From assembly GCA_034434895.1 (NCBI GenBank), contig DAOTYI010000211.1:1-22174 (forward strand): a DNA stretch of 22,174 nucleotides, in the 5' to 3' direction. The notes beneath the pieces are model-generated. The model was not told the DNA's origin and did not search any database. It saw only the letters and a program-made list of their open reading frames with translations. Both the position numbers and the translations under genes were made by a program. This DNA is from DAOTXL01 sp034434895 (lineage in GTDB: Bacteria; Chloroflexota; Anaerolineae; JAAYZQ01). Each line of letters opens with the position of its first letter. Positions within the stretch are counted from its first letter, which is position 1. Positions 1-8,202 of this stretch are shown here, one piece after another.

Positions 1-52
1 GTAGGCGATCTCTTACAGCATCTGTCCGGTCAGCATCTTTGCCATCCCCTCT

Positions 53-119
53 TTACCAAAACTTCCACCATTTGCGTCGTTCCTCCTTCAGGTCGTCGGC
101 GATGGCTTGCAGCCGTTCA
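53..119 (-). other. Out-of-frame lost C-terminus of the small coiled-coil gene
   Basis: On the minus strand this stretch encodes ERLQAIADDLKEERRKWWKFW followed by TAA at 55-53, in the -1 frame relative to the gene at 88-453. It extends the Leu/Glu/Arg helix of that gene and ends in a basic-aromatic tail (RRKWWKFW). The AAGGAGG seen around 84-90 is explained as codons for Lys-Glu-Glu within this tail, not as a ribosome binding site. Whether the cause is a real mutation, programmed frameshifting or a sequencing error cannot be told from one sequence. Confidence 0.55.
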
Positions 120-453
120 GGGCTTCCCGTGCCTGGCTGCGCTGATTTTGCAGTAGACGGGCCAGTTCGTCCAGGCCGGCGCCTGCCGGCGGAACAAAGG
201 GCATAAGCAGCCCCGGGGTCAGCTTCAGGTCGGTCAGGATATGGTCGGCTTGTTGGGCCAGGTCGCGCACCTGTTTCCAGGCAGCCTCGGCACTCTGGCG
301 AGCCTGCGCATGTTTCTGGCGGGCATCGGCCAGAGCCGCCTGACGCCGGTGGGTTGCAGCATCCTGGGCCTGTCTGGCCTGTTGCTCGGCCAGTTCACAC
401 CGGCGGATGGCATCGGCACAGGCTTTCCGTGTTTGCCATAGATTATCCACCAT
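88..453 (-). CDS. Small coiled-coil protein, probably frameshifted near its 3' end
   Basis: The predicted 121-residue protein is almost entirely charged, Ala/Gln/Arg-rich helix. A long coiled coil covers about residues 5-75, then a short Leu/Pro-rich break (LLMPFVPPAGAG, about 83-94), then another helix. It has no signal peptide, membrane segment or enzyme motif, so it is probably a soluble cytosolic adaptor. The ATG at 453 follows a modest AGGAAG-type ribosome binding site. The last dozen residues (NGCKPSPTT after REAL) do not fit the helical pattern. The -1 frame from about position 118 continues as ERLQAIADDLKEERRKWWKFW and stops at 53-55. One extra base (GAA read as GGAA on the coding strand) would join the frames. 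The intact gene was probably 53-453. It is the last gene of the co-directional cluster. The family is not recognised. Confidence 0.65.
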   Translation of the reverse strand: MVDNLWQTRKACADAIRRCELAEQQARQAQDAATHRRQAALADARQKHAQARQSAEAAWKQVRDLAQQADHILTDLKLTPGLLMPFVPPAGAGLDELARLLQNQRSQAREALNGCKPSPTT

Positions 454-515
454 TTGTCACTTCCTGTCAAGAATCATTACCTGTAGAGCAAATCTGGATG
501 GTGTGAAGAACGGCT

Positions 516-566
516 CACCGCCGGGCACGCAGAGAGAAACCCGGCAGCTTCTGTGTCTCTGCGGTG
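516..566. repeat. Degenerate CACCGC...GCGGTG hairpin repeat
   Basis: The left arm (CACCGCCGGGCACGCAGAGA) and right arm (TGTCTCTGCGGTG) are imperfect inverted complements separated by a short loop. It belongs to the same degenerate family as the copies at 1365-1431, 1444-1510 and 15887-15953. It lies in the 233-base gap between the two downstream genes. That gap otherwise holds only the inverted repeat at 590-669 and no convincing gene. Confidence 0.6.
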
Positions 567-589
567 CAAAAGCCTCCTGGACCAACTTT

Positions 590-669
590 GCCGCCGACAA
601 CGCATCTGCACACCGCCGAGCGCGCAAAGAACGCAGAGGAATCATAAAGGACCCGGCGTTGTCGGCGGC
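590..669. repeat. 80-bp element with 14-bp perfect terminal inverted repeats
   Basis: GCCGCCGACAACGC at 590-603 is the exact reverse complement of GCGTTGTCGGCGGC at 656-669. The interior carries a half-copy of the CACCGC...CGCAGAGG repeat. It ends 17 bases before the stop codon of the membrane-protein gene at 687, so it sits immediately downstream of that gene in the direction of transcription. It could act as a 3' hairpin or be a small mobile remnant. Confidence 0.55.
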
Positions 670-686
670 CTTCTGCAGTGTCAAGA

Positions 687-1340
687 TCACCGCAGTTGCG
701 GAAACAAGATCTTCCCATCCGTTCCCTGCGCGGCGCGTTGCATAGCTTTTTCACCGAATCTATGCTGGATGAACCAGATCATCACGCCGGCGACCAGGCC
801 TGTCAGGATCAATGCCCCAGAAGGCAAAGCAGGAAACAGCGTTCTGGCTATTGCCAGGAAAGCCAATCCGGTGAACAGGCCGTTCAAACCTGCCACGATA
901 TCCCTCAATCCTCCCAACAGGGTCCCTCGAACGCCCACCGGTGGGCAATCATCACAGGCAGGCCAGTAGAAATATGGCTGGACCGTGGGGTCTTTGTCCA
1001 CAAAGTAGCGGTGAATGCGATTGATGGCCCGCAAGTATTCTACCGAACGAACCCGTCGTTCAACAAGTCTTCTATAGGTGGTCATGCCGACCGCTACCAC
1101 AATGATGAGCATGGTCAACTCAAACAAAATCAGGCTATCCGATTGGGGCACAAATTCCCTCACCCCTATCAGCAAGGCAACTGCCAGTGAGACAGCGGTC
1201 AAATAGGTCGCAACAAAATGGTCGCCCATTGTGACGTTGTGTTCATACAACGAGGCCAGGTGTTCGTGTTCAGCCAGCAATATGGCGCTGATCGGGTCTA
1301 TGGAATCCTGAATCGTGTTTTGAACGGTTGAACTGCTCAT
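687..1340 (-). CDS. Four-segment membrane protein of unknown function
   Basis: The 217-residue protein has an amphipathic N-terminal part with a His/Glu-rich stretch (EHEHLASLYEHN, about 24-35). Hydrophobic segments lie at about 44-61, 69-87, 148-165 and 175-191. Between the second and third is a basic loop with YLRAINRIHRYF (102-113) and a CDDC pair at about 129-132. Four segments with a Lys/Arg-rich central loop suggest both ends and the loop are cytosolic. The frame is open upstream to 1541, but that stretch is translated hairpin repeat. The ATG at 1340 has GAGGG six bases upstream and begins the coherent protein. It follows the giant fusion gene after a 238-base repeat-filled gap, so membership of the same transcript is uncertain. 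The family is not recognised. Confidence 0.8.
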   Translation of the reverse strand: MSSSTVQNTIQDSIDPISAILLAEHEHLASLYEHNVTMGDHFVATYLTAVSLAVALLIGVREFVPQSDSLILFELTMLIIVVAVGMTTYRRLVERRVRSVEYLRAINRIHRYFVDKDPTVQPYFYWPACDDCPPVGVRGTLLGGLRDIVAGLNGLFTGLAFLAIARTLFPALPSGALILTGLVAGVMIWFIQHRFGEKAMQRAAQGTDGKILFPQLR

Positions 1341-1346
1341 CTCTGT

Positions 1347-1351
1347 CCCTC
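1347..1351 (-). promoter_or_regulatory. Ribosome binding site fixing the start at 1340
   Basis: GAGGG on the minus strand lies six bases before the ATG at 1340. The longer upstream frame is made of repeat sequence, so this site decides the start. Confidence 0.6.
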
Positions 1352-1364
1352 TTCGCCTTTTTTG

Positions 1365-1431
1365 CACCGCAGAGGCGTAGAGGACGCGGAGCCGTTCGGT
1401 TTTCTCTGCGCTCTCCGCGTGCTCGGCGGTG
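1365..1431. repeat. Degenerate CACCGCAGAGG hairpin repeat, copy 1 of a pair
   Basis: The left arm CACCGCAGAGGCGTAGAGG and the right arm ending CTCGGCGGTG can fold back on each other imperfectly. A related copy follows at 1444-1510. Translated on the minus strand, it gives the TAEHAESAEK-type peptide seen in many spurious annotated proteins. The pair fills the gap between the giant fusion gene and the membrane-protein gene. Confidence 0.65.
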
Positions 1432-1443
1432 AGTTTGTTTTTA

Positions 1444-1510
1444 CACCGCAGAGGCGCAGAGGAGGCGGAGGTTAATCGGAAACTCCTGTGCTCTCTGCGT
1501 CTCTGCGGTG
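1444..1510. repeat. Degenerate CACCGCAGAGG hairpin repeat, copy 2 of a pair
   Basis: CACCGCAGAGGCGCAGAGG on the left and CTCTCTGCGTCTCTGCGGTG on the right form a clear imperfect hairpin. It is the better preserved neighbour of the copy at 1365-1431. It begins 68 bases after the stop of the giant gene in the transcription direction and could stabilise or end its transcript. Confidence 0.7.
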
Positions 1511-1578
1511 AAACACTCCCGTTAGTCTTCGGAGTTGGCAATGGCTTGGGGGGAGATTGGACACCTCCAGCAGTTGGT

Positions 1579-4500
1579 CTATGATCGCTGCCGCTGCAGT
1601 ACCGCTTCTCGGACCAACAATGCTATAACATCTCCCAAATCTTTCGCCTCCGGCCGCCCATCGCGGGCCAGGACATCTTCGCGGGGGACGCCCCCAATCC
1701 AGGCCTGCCAACGCCTTACCATCTCATCGGTTGGCTGAGCCAGGATGATGGCCAATGGTTGGATCTGCTCGTCCAGTAGCTCGCTGAACCGGACCAACCC
1801 CAGCACCAGCGGGTGCAGCGGGTCGATGGCATCGGTCGGCCTGTTACCGGTTAACTGCAAGGCAGGCCGGTCCGGCACTCGGACAAACACCTGGTTGAGC
1901 TGATCCAGGATGACATAGTTGCTGGCATACGCCAGAGCATACAACCGGGCACGACCTATGTTCTCTAACCCGGCCACGACTATGGGATGCAAGATGCGTG
2001 GTTGTTGCCTGATTTCCGGGAGGCGTATCTCCAGACGACGGGCATTTTCTTCCGCAGCAAAGACAGCCGTCGGCTCATGACCCCACAGCAACCCCTTCTG
2101 GCTCTGATAGATCTCACAGGCATCCTGCGCCGCATATGAGGCTGACAGAGGCACAACATCCTGAGTTTGGACGGTCGTCAGAGCACACGGGTCAGCTATC
2201 GGCAAGGTGGTCAGTTGTCGGCCAGCCTGCTGACGCTTCAGCAACTGTTTTTCTATATCACTTGCTTGCAACGCTTCTGACGTGCCGGCCAGGGCCACAT
2301 GCAGCGTGCTGTTGCGGGCCGCCGCCAGGTTGCACTGCAACAGCGGTTCTGACCAGGCCCACAGATGATCCACAAACCGCTCGGCCTGGCGGGTACTGGC
2401 CATCTCTTCCTTTAGCAGCCTGGCCAGGGCACCCCGTTCTCTGTCCCATATATCCCTTGCCACATAGCGGGCCAGGTCCAGCAACGCCTGGGTGAACCGG
2501 TCCAGAGCAGCCTGATCAGCCTGTAACACCTCGTCATCCCAACTGCGCAGTACCAATTTCACCTCTCCCTCAGGAGTCTGTTGCCAGAACAGGCGGCCCA
2601 GATTTCCCTCCAGGTGTTCATGCAGGTACCGGTCGTACCACTCATTCAAGGTAGCATCATCTGGTTCACCTCGCTGTATTTCGTAGCCCAGATAGCGGCG
2701 GGTCCTGATTTCGTTCATGTTAGCTCGCCACTTTAGCAACCACTGGCGATGCTCCTCCAGACGCCCCAGAACAGTGCCCAACCGTTCTGACTCGGGCGTG
2801 ATGCGGGCAGGTGGCACAATCAGGTCACGTTGTATTTCCAGGCTTTTGCGGGCAACTATCACCTCTTGCTGATAGACCGCCAGAAGTTCGGCCAGGTCCT
2901 TCAGACGAGCCTGGGCGACTTTGCCCAAACCGGTAATCCCCTGGCTCCGCCTGGCGATAGTAGCCATCTCCTCTTCCAACATGTTCAGGAAAGCCAGGCA
3001 ATAGGCCACCTTGCCGGAGCGTGCTACCAGCGGGCTGCTCTGGCTGGAACCATTCAGCATGTAGACCAGAGTTGCATTCAAGTATGCGTGAAATATCTTT
3101 CGCTCTGTCTCTTTATCACCCATAACCATCCGTTTCAAGCTGCTTTGCAGGCTCTGTTTGCCTATTTCCTCCCTGGCCAATTGCTCGATGACACCCACAT
3201 CTATCGCACCAGGAATGGGGGCTTTGTAGTCGTAGTTGCCAGCCAGGAATTCCCGTATGCGCTCACTCAGTTTAGCAGCGTCTTCTTCTTGATTCTGGGT
3301 TGGGCGCAGCACAAGCCCTTCCTGGACCTTTCCCACCAACAACAGGATCAGCAACTCCCTGGCCCACCGTGTGGCCAGCGATTCGACCATATCTGGTAGC
3401 GGCATGCGCACCTGAAAGCTCCCCAGTCCAGAAACCACCGCCTGGCCGGTAGCTTCCTGCTCGCGGGTAGCATTGCCTCGGATCTGCTGACGGTAGCGGT
3501 AAAGCGCCCCTCCTTCTCGGCTGACCGGATCGAGGAGGAGGGTGATTGAGTCAGCCATGGTGGGGTAAAGCCACTTGACCGGCTGTTCGCCCATTAACTG
3601 CCCACCGTCGAACAGGTAGATCTCATCCAGAAGCGGCCACTCACACCGGCCATCCAACACCTCATCACCAGGGGCATGTTTGTAACGAATGGGATAAGGT
3701 TGTTTACCGGCCATCTGCAGACGTTGAATTTCACGTAACGCAGCATAAGTATTTGTGGCTGCCACTGTCCGGTCGTCCATGAGGGCGCTGAACGCTTTAT
3801 CAGTAGCCAAATAGGCTTCAACCGTTACCAGTCTGGCCTCACTCAACTTACCGGCCCGCCGGACCAGGTAGGCTATATCAGCCAGGATGCCACTTCCCAA
3901 ACCACCGGCCAGGGAGCTGATCAGGACCACCCGCAAATTCCTCTGTTCATCCTGGGCAGTTCTGGCTCCCTCCAACAACCGCTGCCACAGGCTGCCCGGC
4001 TTGTCAGAACGGAGTTGGATTTCGCGGAACAGCCCTGCTCGGGCCATAGGCCGGCGCTGTCGGGTACCTTCAGAGAGATGTCGTTCTGCTTCGGGCAGCG
4101 CCTGGTAAGGACCAGCCGGGAACCAGCTTTTCAGTTCCGGTTCACTATCCTCCTGGCGACCCATTCTGGCAATGATGGGATTCAGGTTCTCATTCAATGT
4201 CGTAATACCATCAGCCTCCCGTTCCAGCTTCACACCGGTGAACTCGACCTGTGGCTGGCCGGGGACTGTAGGTTCCTCATCGGCGGTATCAATCAACATG
4301 AACCGCACCTGCCGGGGGAATCGGCCAGCCCCGGCATCCAGCAAATTCTTCTTCAGATAAGCCAGCACTCGCCGCCCGGTCCCACCCAGGCCGATGACCA
4401 ACGCCGGGTCGGGCTGCCACAACGCCTGAGGACCATCCCACGGGGACAACTTATCGGCTGGCGGGAGCACCTCCCTGCGCACTCGCACCTTGACCGGCGC

Positions 4501-7500
4501 CTCAGCCCGACAGAACCACCACCACAGGAACAGGAGCAAAGGGAAGAGCAACAGGAAAGGCCACAGACGGCGAATGGCTGGCCAGGCCCAAGCAATCATC
4601 TGCCATATCGTAATCGGTTCAGCCGGGCCCACATAGGTGGCCAGGTGTTCAAAATCGGTTGTGTTGGCCTCGGCGATGGGGCGAGCCGGGCCGGTGGTTG
4701 GGTGATAGACCACACCGGCTTGGGTTTCCTCTTCCTCTTCGATGAAATTTGCCACATAGGTATTAAAGTCGCCCTCACGCTTGCTATTAAAGTATATCTG
4801 AGTGCCATCAGGCGACCAGGTAGCCCAGGAGTTGGCTGCATTCTCAATGTGAGTGCCATCGGGCAGGTCATTGAGTGGCAGAGGGATCGGCTTCCCTCCT
4901 GTGGCAGGCATGACAAAGATCTTGGCTTGAGGATTGGCGTAGCTGGAACCATCGGGAGCGCTGGTAAAGAGCAGCCAGCGGCCATTCGGTGAATACTGGG
5001 GATAGTAGTTCAGCCCACCCTCACTGGCACCGGCAAGCGGTACCGGTTCACCTCCGGCCACCGACACCGTATAGATATCACATGGCCCGCTAATGGCAAA
5101 ACCACCCGAAGTCGGATCCCGTGGTCGGACGAAGGCGATCGTCGTCCCATCAGCCGACCAGGCCGGCATAGTCTCTACCAGATTCGGATCACTGGCCCCA
5201 GGCAGGGGAGTAGAGAGGCGAGTATCCAGGTCCATGATGTAGATGTCCCGATCGTGATGGGAATAGGCCAGCTTATGGCCATCTGGCGACCAGGAAAAGT
5301 AGGAACCACGCAATCCGGCCAGGATGCCAGCCGCCCCGTCGGTGCGCTGGATGGTCAGTTCCCCCGCCCAGTCGTCACTCGACTCGGCTGAAATAGCCAT
5401 CAGCTTACTGGAACCGGAGACGATATGACAACCCACACACTCTTGTTCATGGCGATCCACCTCAAACGGCACTACTTGACGAACAGGGGCTGGCCTGGCG
5501 TAATAGAGGCTGGATTCCTGCCCTGCAATGCGCCAGAAGATCAACGTCTGTTGGTCCGCACACACTCCTGTAGATAGAGCTTTGGCCAGGAGCGGCACCA
5601 GTAACAACAACCATAGCAAGAGTAACAGGCCCAAAAGTTTGCAAGGCAGTTTGGCACCGCGGAACCAGTTTCTCAACTGACGTCCCCACCGGGTCAAGAA
5701 CAGAAAAACGAGCAGGAACAACAAAAACAGGACCAGGGCCAAGGGCCAGCAGAGTCCCGCATTGCATAACCGAAGTCGCCAATTTTTTGCCGGAGGAGGT
5801 TGAACTGTGCCATAGGGCGGTGGATTGATCTGCACATTGGTTGTGACCGGCAGGGTGGTGGTCAACACCTTAGAGGGGAGCAAGGTATTCGCCTCTAGTC
5901 TGTCATCCTCCGCCATGGGCAGCGTCTCATCCCGCGCCTCACAACTGGTAAAGATCACTTCGGCATCGTTCAAGACCGGGTACAGCCCATGAACTTTGGG
6001 CCGAATGCGGTAGGTCAGCACCGTGTTCGGTTCATCCACCTGGTCTATCTGCCAGATCACTTTGCCCGGCTGATCGGTGCTGGCTGGCGGGTTGGGCGAG
6101 CCACGTACAACCTCAAACCGTTCCGAATCGTAAGCATGCACAACTCGAATGTTGGTGGCCGCGATCGGCTGACGTGCCCGGATGGCGATATTTCGGAACA
6201 TCTCTTCCAACGATTCACCAGGGGCAGCAAAATAGTAATCGGACAGGTCACTGGCAATGTCCCGCATGAGATGATCGTCCACATCGTATCCCAGGCCCAC
6301 GGTGACGATCCGGATCTCTTCATCTTTGATAGCCTGGGCCACATGCACAGCAGAGGTATAATCGCTCTGGCCGTCGGACAGCAAGACAATAACTTGGGGA
6401 ATGCGGGGTCGTTTGGCATGAGAGAGCGTCTCAAATGCCAGTTGGAGGGCATTGGCGATGTCGGTGCCTCCCCCCAGGTCGATCTGTTCAATCTGGCGGC
6501 GCAGGGAGGCCTGGTCCTCACTCAACTCATGCACCAGGTCAGCGCCATCATCAAAAGCGATCACCCCCACCCGGTCGGCCTGGGCTTGCCTGCTACCTCG
6601 GGCAAACTCCTCCACAAAGGCGATAGCCGCTCGTTTAGCCTCTTCCAACTTCCAACTGGCGCCGAAGGGCCCTCCCATACTGCCGGAGTGATCGAGGACC
6701 AACACCGCATCCACCGGATAACGCCGGACGGTGGGTGGACATTTTTCCCCCGTGCCATAGAGGGTAACAATGATGGTATATTCATCCTGTCGGAACAGAC
6801 CAGACGAGGGGTTTACACCATGCTCAACCTCTAAAAAAGGGTGGGTTTGGGTAAAAATGGAGACAGGGGTAGGGGTAAAAAGGGGCACGGGGGTTCCAAA
6901 GAGGATGGCCATAGGGGTTGGAGTGGGAAGGGCAATTGTGGCCTGATATTCCAGCAAAGGAGGTTGAGCCGGGTCACCGGCTGGCCGACTGAACAGGTAA
7001 CCGTTGCAATCCAGATAGGCACCACCCGTGTGCATCATATACTGGCCAGGAGCCAGGGTAGGGGGTATGTAAAAACGGTAGGTAAGTACCACCTCATCCC
7101 CAGCCCGCAGATGATGCAGGTTCCACACCACTCGATTGCCATCCTGATAACCTCCCTGCCCCACATCCAGGATTGTCGCCACGCTGGGGTCGAGAAACTG
7201 GTCGGTGAGCAGAATATCCCGCCCGGACAGATCCATCACACCGTCGGCTGCCTGGACAAAAGCGGCGCGTAACTGATCAGGGGATGGGTCGAACCAATAC
7301 TCGTTGGGTTGCAGCAGTGGTTCCAGGTCAACGGTGGTGATCCGATTGGCCGCGGGAACGCCATCGTTATTGACAATCAGATAGACCTTGATCCCCACCT
7401 GCTGGGCCTCACGGATCGCCTGTTCCACGCCACTGCCCGATTGCAACGGCTGACGATCATGGAGGAACAACAAGATCAGCCCAGCTCGACGAGGATCGCG

Positions 7501-8127
7501 GCCAATAAGCTGGTTGGCGGCAGAGTGGATCAAATCTACTGCTCCAACATCCCCACCTCCACCCAAGGTTGAAACCCGGCTGCGCACAGCTTCCAGGTCG
7601 TCGGTCAATGGCTGGACAAGCAGAGGAAAGGTATTGGTCAGGTTTGGACTGTTGATGATCAGACCAGCACGGGATCGATCCTCCGGGGTATCGCGATGGG
7701 TGTAAATTGGCTGGGATAGATGGTCAAGGAAATTGGCAGCCCAGACCTGAGTGCGTTCCAGATTGGAGCCCAAGCCCTGGCCGGCGCTCGCCGAGTTATC
7801 AATCACCAGCATGGCATCCACAGGACGGACAGGAGCGCCCGCACAACCACCCAGGCGAAGCCCCCGGACCCGGAGTCGGGCCGTCGCCTCCTGACCGGGC
7901 GACAGGACAGGGGGAGAGATCTCCTTGATGAGTTGAAGTGAGTTCCCTATCCCTTGGGGTACCGGCACCGTTGGAACGGGCGTCGGTGAGCCAGAAGGCC
8001 CAGGAATAGCCGTGCTGCTGGCTTGCGCCCAGGCAGCCGGCTGCAAGGAGACGAGCCAGCTTAAAGTCAGGGCGCTCGCAACCAGAAGCAGGAGGATCAG
8101 CCAATGAACAGACCGAAAACGCTTCAT
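1579..8127 (-). CDS. Giant fusion: vWA-vWA-membrane-beta-propeller-membrane-tubulin-like
   Basis: This 2182-residue protein starts with a signal peptide (1-35, ending AWAQA) and a Pro/Thr linker. vWA domain 1 (104-300) has DNSAS at 110-114 but lacks the usual MIDAS Thr and TDG. After a second Pro/Thr linker (401-423), vWA domain 2 (472-650) has an intact MIDAS: DHSGS 479-483, Thr555 and SDG 584-586. Hydrophobic segments lie at about 794-812 and 830-848 with a basic loop between. An extracellular WD40/TolB-type propeller follows (blades with SPDG, SADG, SPNG, SPDG between 945 and 1130), with CVGCH at 897-901. A third segment (about 1185-1206) then leads through an Arg-rich stretch to a cytosolic tubulin-like domain (1240-2182) with GLGGTG at 1246-1251 and AGGLGSG at 1407-1413. 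The ATG has GAGGAGG seven bases upstream. The role is probably coupling external sensing to a tubulin-like switch or polymer; the function is inferred. Confidence 0.9.
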   Translation of the reverse strand: MKRFRSVHWLILLLLVASALTLSWLVSLQPAAWAQASSTAIPGPSGSPTPVPTVPVPQGIGNSLQLIKEISPPVLSPGQEATARLRVRGLRLGGCAGAPVRPVDAMLVIDNSASAGQGLGSNLERTQVWAANFLDHLSQPIYTHRDTPEDRSRAGLIINSPNLTNTFPLLVQPLTDDLEAVRSRVSTLGGGGDVGAVDLIHSAANQLIGRDPRRAGLILLFLHDRQPLQSGSGVEQAIREAQQVGIKVYLIVNNDGVPAANRITTVDLEPLLQPNEYWFDPSPDQLRAAFVQAADGVMDLSGRDILLTDQFLDPSVATILDVGQGGYQDGNRVVWNLHHLRAGDEVVLTYRFYIPPTLAPGQYMMHTGGAYLDCNGYLFSRPAGDPAQPPLLEYQATIALPTPTPMAILFGTPVPLFTPTPVSIFTQTHPFLEVEHGVNPSSGLFRQDEYTIIVTLYGTGEKCPPTVRRYPVDAVLVLDHSGSMGGPFGASWKLEEAKRAAIAFVEEFARGSRQAQADRVGVIAFDDGADLVHELSEDQASLRRQIEQIDLGGGTDIANALQLAFETLSHAKRPRIPQVIVLLSDGQSDYTSAVHVAQAIKDEEIRIVTVGLGYDVDDHLMRDIASDLSDYYFAAPGESLEEMFRNIAIRARQPIAATNIRVVHAYDSERFEVVRGSPNPPASTDQPGKVIWQIDQVDEPNTVLTYRIRPKVHGLYPVLNDAEVIFTSCEARDETLPMAEDDRLEANTLLPSKVLTTTLPVTTNVQINPPPYGTVQPPPAKNWRLRLCNAGLCWPLALVLFLLFLLVFLFLTRWGRQLRNWFRGAKLPCKLLGLLLLLWLLLLVPLLAKALSTGVCADQQTLIFWRIAGQESSLYYARPAPVRQVVPFEVDRHEQECVGCHIVSGSSKLMAISAESSDDWAGELTIQRTDGAAGILAGLRGSYFSWSPDGHKLAYSHHDRDIYIMDLDTRLSTPLPGASDPNLVETMPAWSADGTTIAFVRPRDPTSGGFAISGPCDIYTVSVAGGEPVPLAGASEGGLNYYPQYSPNGRWLLFTSAPDGSSYANPQAKIFVMPATGGKPIPLPLNDLPDGTHIENAANSWATWSPDGTQIYFNSKREGDFNTYVANFIEEEEETQAGVVYHPTTGPARPIAEANTTDFEHLATYVGPAEPITIWQMIAWAWPAIRRLWPFLLLFPLLLFLWWWFCRAEAPVKVRVRREVLPPADKLSPWDGPQALWQPDPALVIGLGGTGRRVLAYLKKNLLDAGAGRFPRQVRFMLIDTADEEPTVPGQPQVEFTGVKLEREADGITTLNENLNPIIARMGRQEDSEPELKSWFPAGPYQALPEAERHLSEGTRQRRPMARAGLFREIQLRSDKPGSLWQRLLEGARTAQDEQRNLRVVLISSLAGGLGSGILADIAYLVRRAGKLSEARLVTVEAYLATDKAFSALMDDRTVAATNTYAALREIQRLQMAGKQPYPIRYKHAPGDEVLDGRCEWPLLDEIYLFDGGQLMGEQPVKWLYPTMADSITLLLDPVSREGGALYRYRQQIRGNATREQEATGQAVVSGLGSFQVRMPLPDMVESLATRWARELLILLLVGKVQEGLVLRPTQNQEEDAAKLSERIREFLAGNYDYKAPIPGAIDVGVIEQLAREEIGKQSLQSSLKRMVMGDKETERKIFHAYLNATLVYMLNGSSQSSPLVARSGKVAYCLAFLNMLEEEMATIARRSQGITGLGKVAQARLKDLAELLAVYQQEVIVARKSLEIQRDLIVPPARITPESERLGTVLGRLEEHRQWLLKWRANMNEIRTRRYLGYEIQRGEPDDATLNEWYDRYLHEHLEGNLGRLFWQQTPEGEVKLVLRSWDDEVLQADQAALDRFTQALLDLARYVARDIWDRERGALARLLKEEMASTRQAERFVDHLWAWSEPLLQCNLAAARNSTLHVALAGTSEALQASDIEKQLLKRQQAGRQLTTLPIADPCALTTVQTQDVVPLSASYAAQDACEIYQSQKGLLWGHEPTAVFAAEENARRLEIRLPEIRQQPRILHPIVVAGLENIGRARLYALAYASNYVILDQLNQVFVRVPDRPALQLTGNRPTDAIDPLHPLVLGLVRFSELLDEQIQPLAIILAQPTDEMVRRWQAWIGGVPREDVLARDGRPEAKDLGDVIALLVREAVLQRQRS

Positions 8128-8202
8128 ATCAACACCTCCTCGTTAAATATCGCTTAAAAATCTCATACAGACATAGATACTCATAGAAAATTGCGAATTG
8201 TG
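8128..8202 (-). promoter_or_regulatory. AT-rich leader before the giant gene, possible internal promoter
   Basis: These 75 bases are clearly richer in A and T than the surrounding genes and follow a GC-rich hairpin. A TTCACA (plus-strand 8199-8204) could serve as a -35 box. The possible -10 boxes are weak (AGTATC at 17 spacing, TATCTA at 19). The change in composition and the position suggest a leader or second promoter. The boxes alone do not prove it. Confidence 0.25.
8135..8141 (-). promoter_or_regulatory. Strong ribosome binding site of the giant fusion gene
   Basis: GAGGAGG on the minus strand is seven bases before the ATG at 8127, which begins a good signal peptide. It shows that translation is initiated independently after the 190-base gap. 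Confidence 0.75.

Noticed and set aside
84..90. AAGGAGG as a ribosome binding site for a further gene on the left
   Set aside because: The ATG after it opens only a 13-codon frame, and the bases are better explained as Lys-Glu-Glu codons of the lost coiled-coil tail.
407..969. Plus-strand open frames over the left-hand gap
   Set aside because: They are made of repeat sequence and the antisense of the membrane-protein gene, with no convincing ribosome binding site or domain.
1341..1541. N-terminal extension of the four-segment membrane protein
   Set aside because: The residues (TAEHAESAEK and similar) are translated hairpin repeat, and the ATG at 1340 has its own ribosome binding site.
4015..4992. 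Plus-strand open frame of 325 codons
   Set aside because: It is antisense to the propeller/tubulin part of the giant gene, whose reading is supported by clear motifs.
5989..6834. Plus-strand open frame of 281 codons
   Set aside because: It is antisense to the second vWA domain with its intact metal-site motifs.
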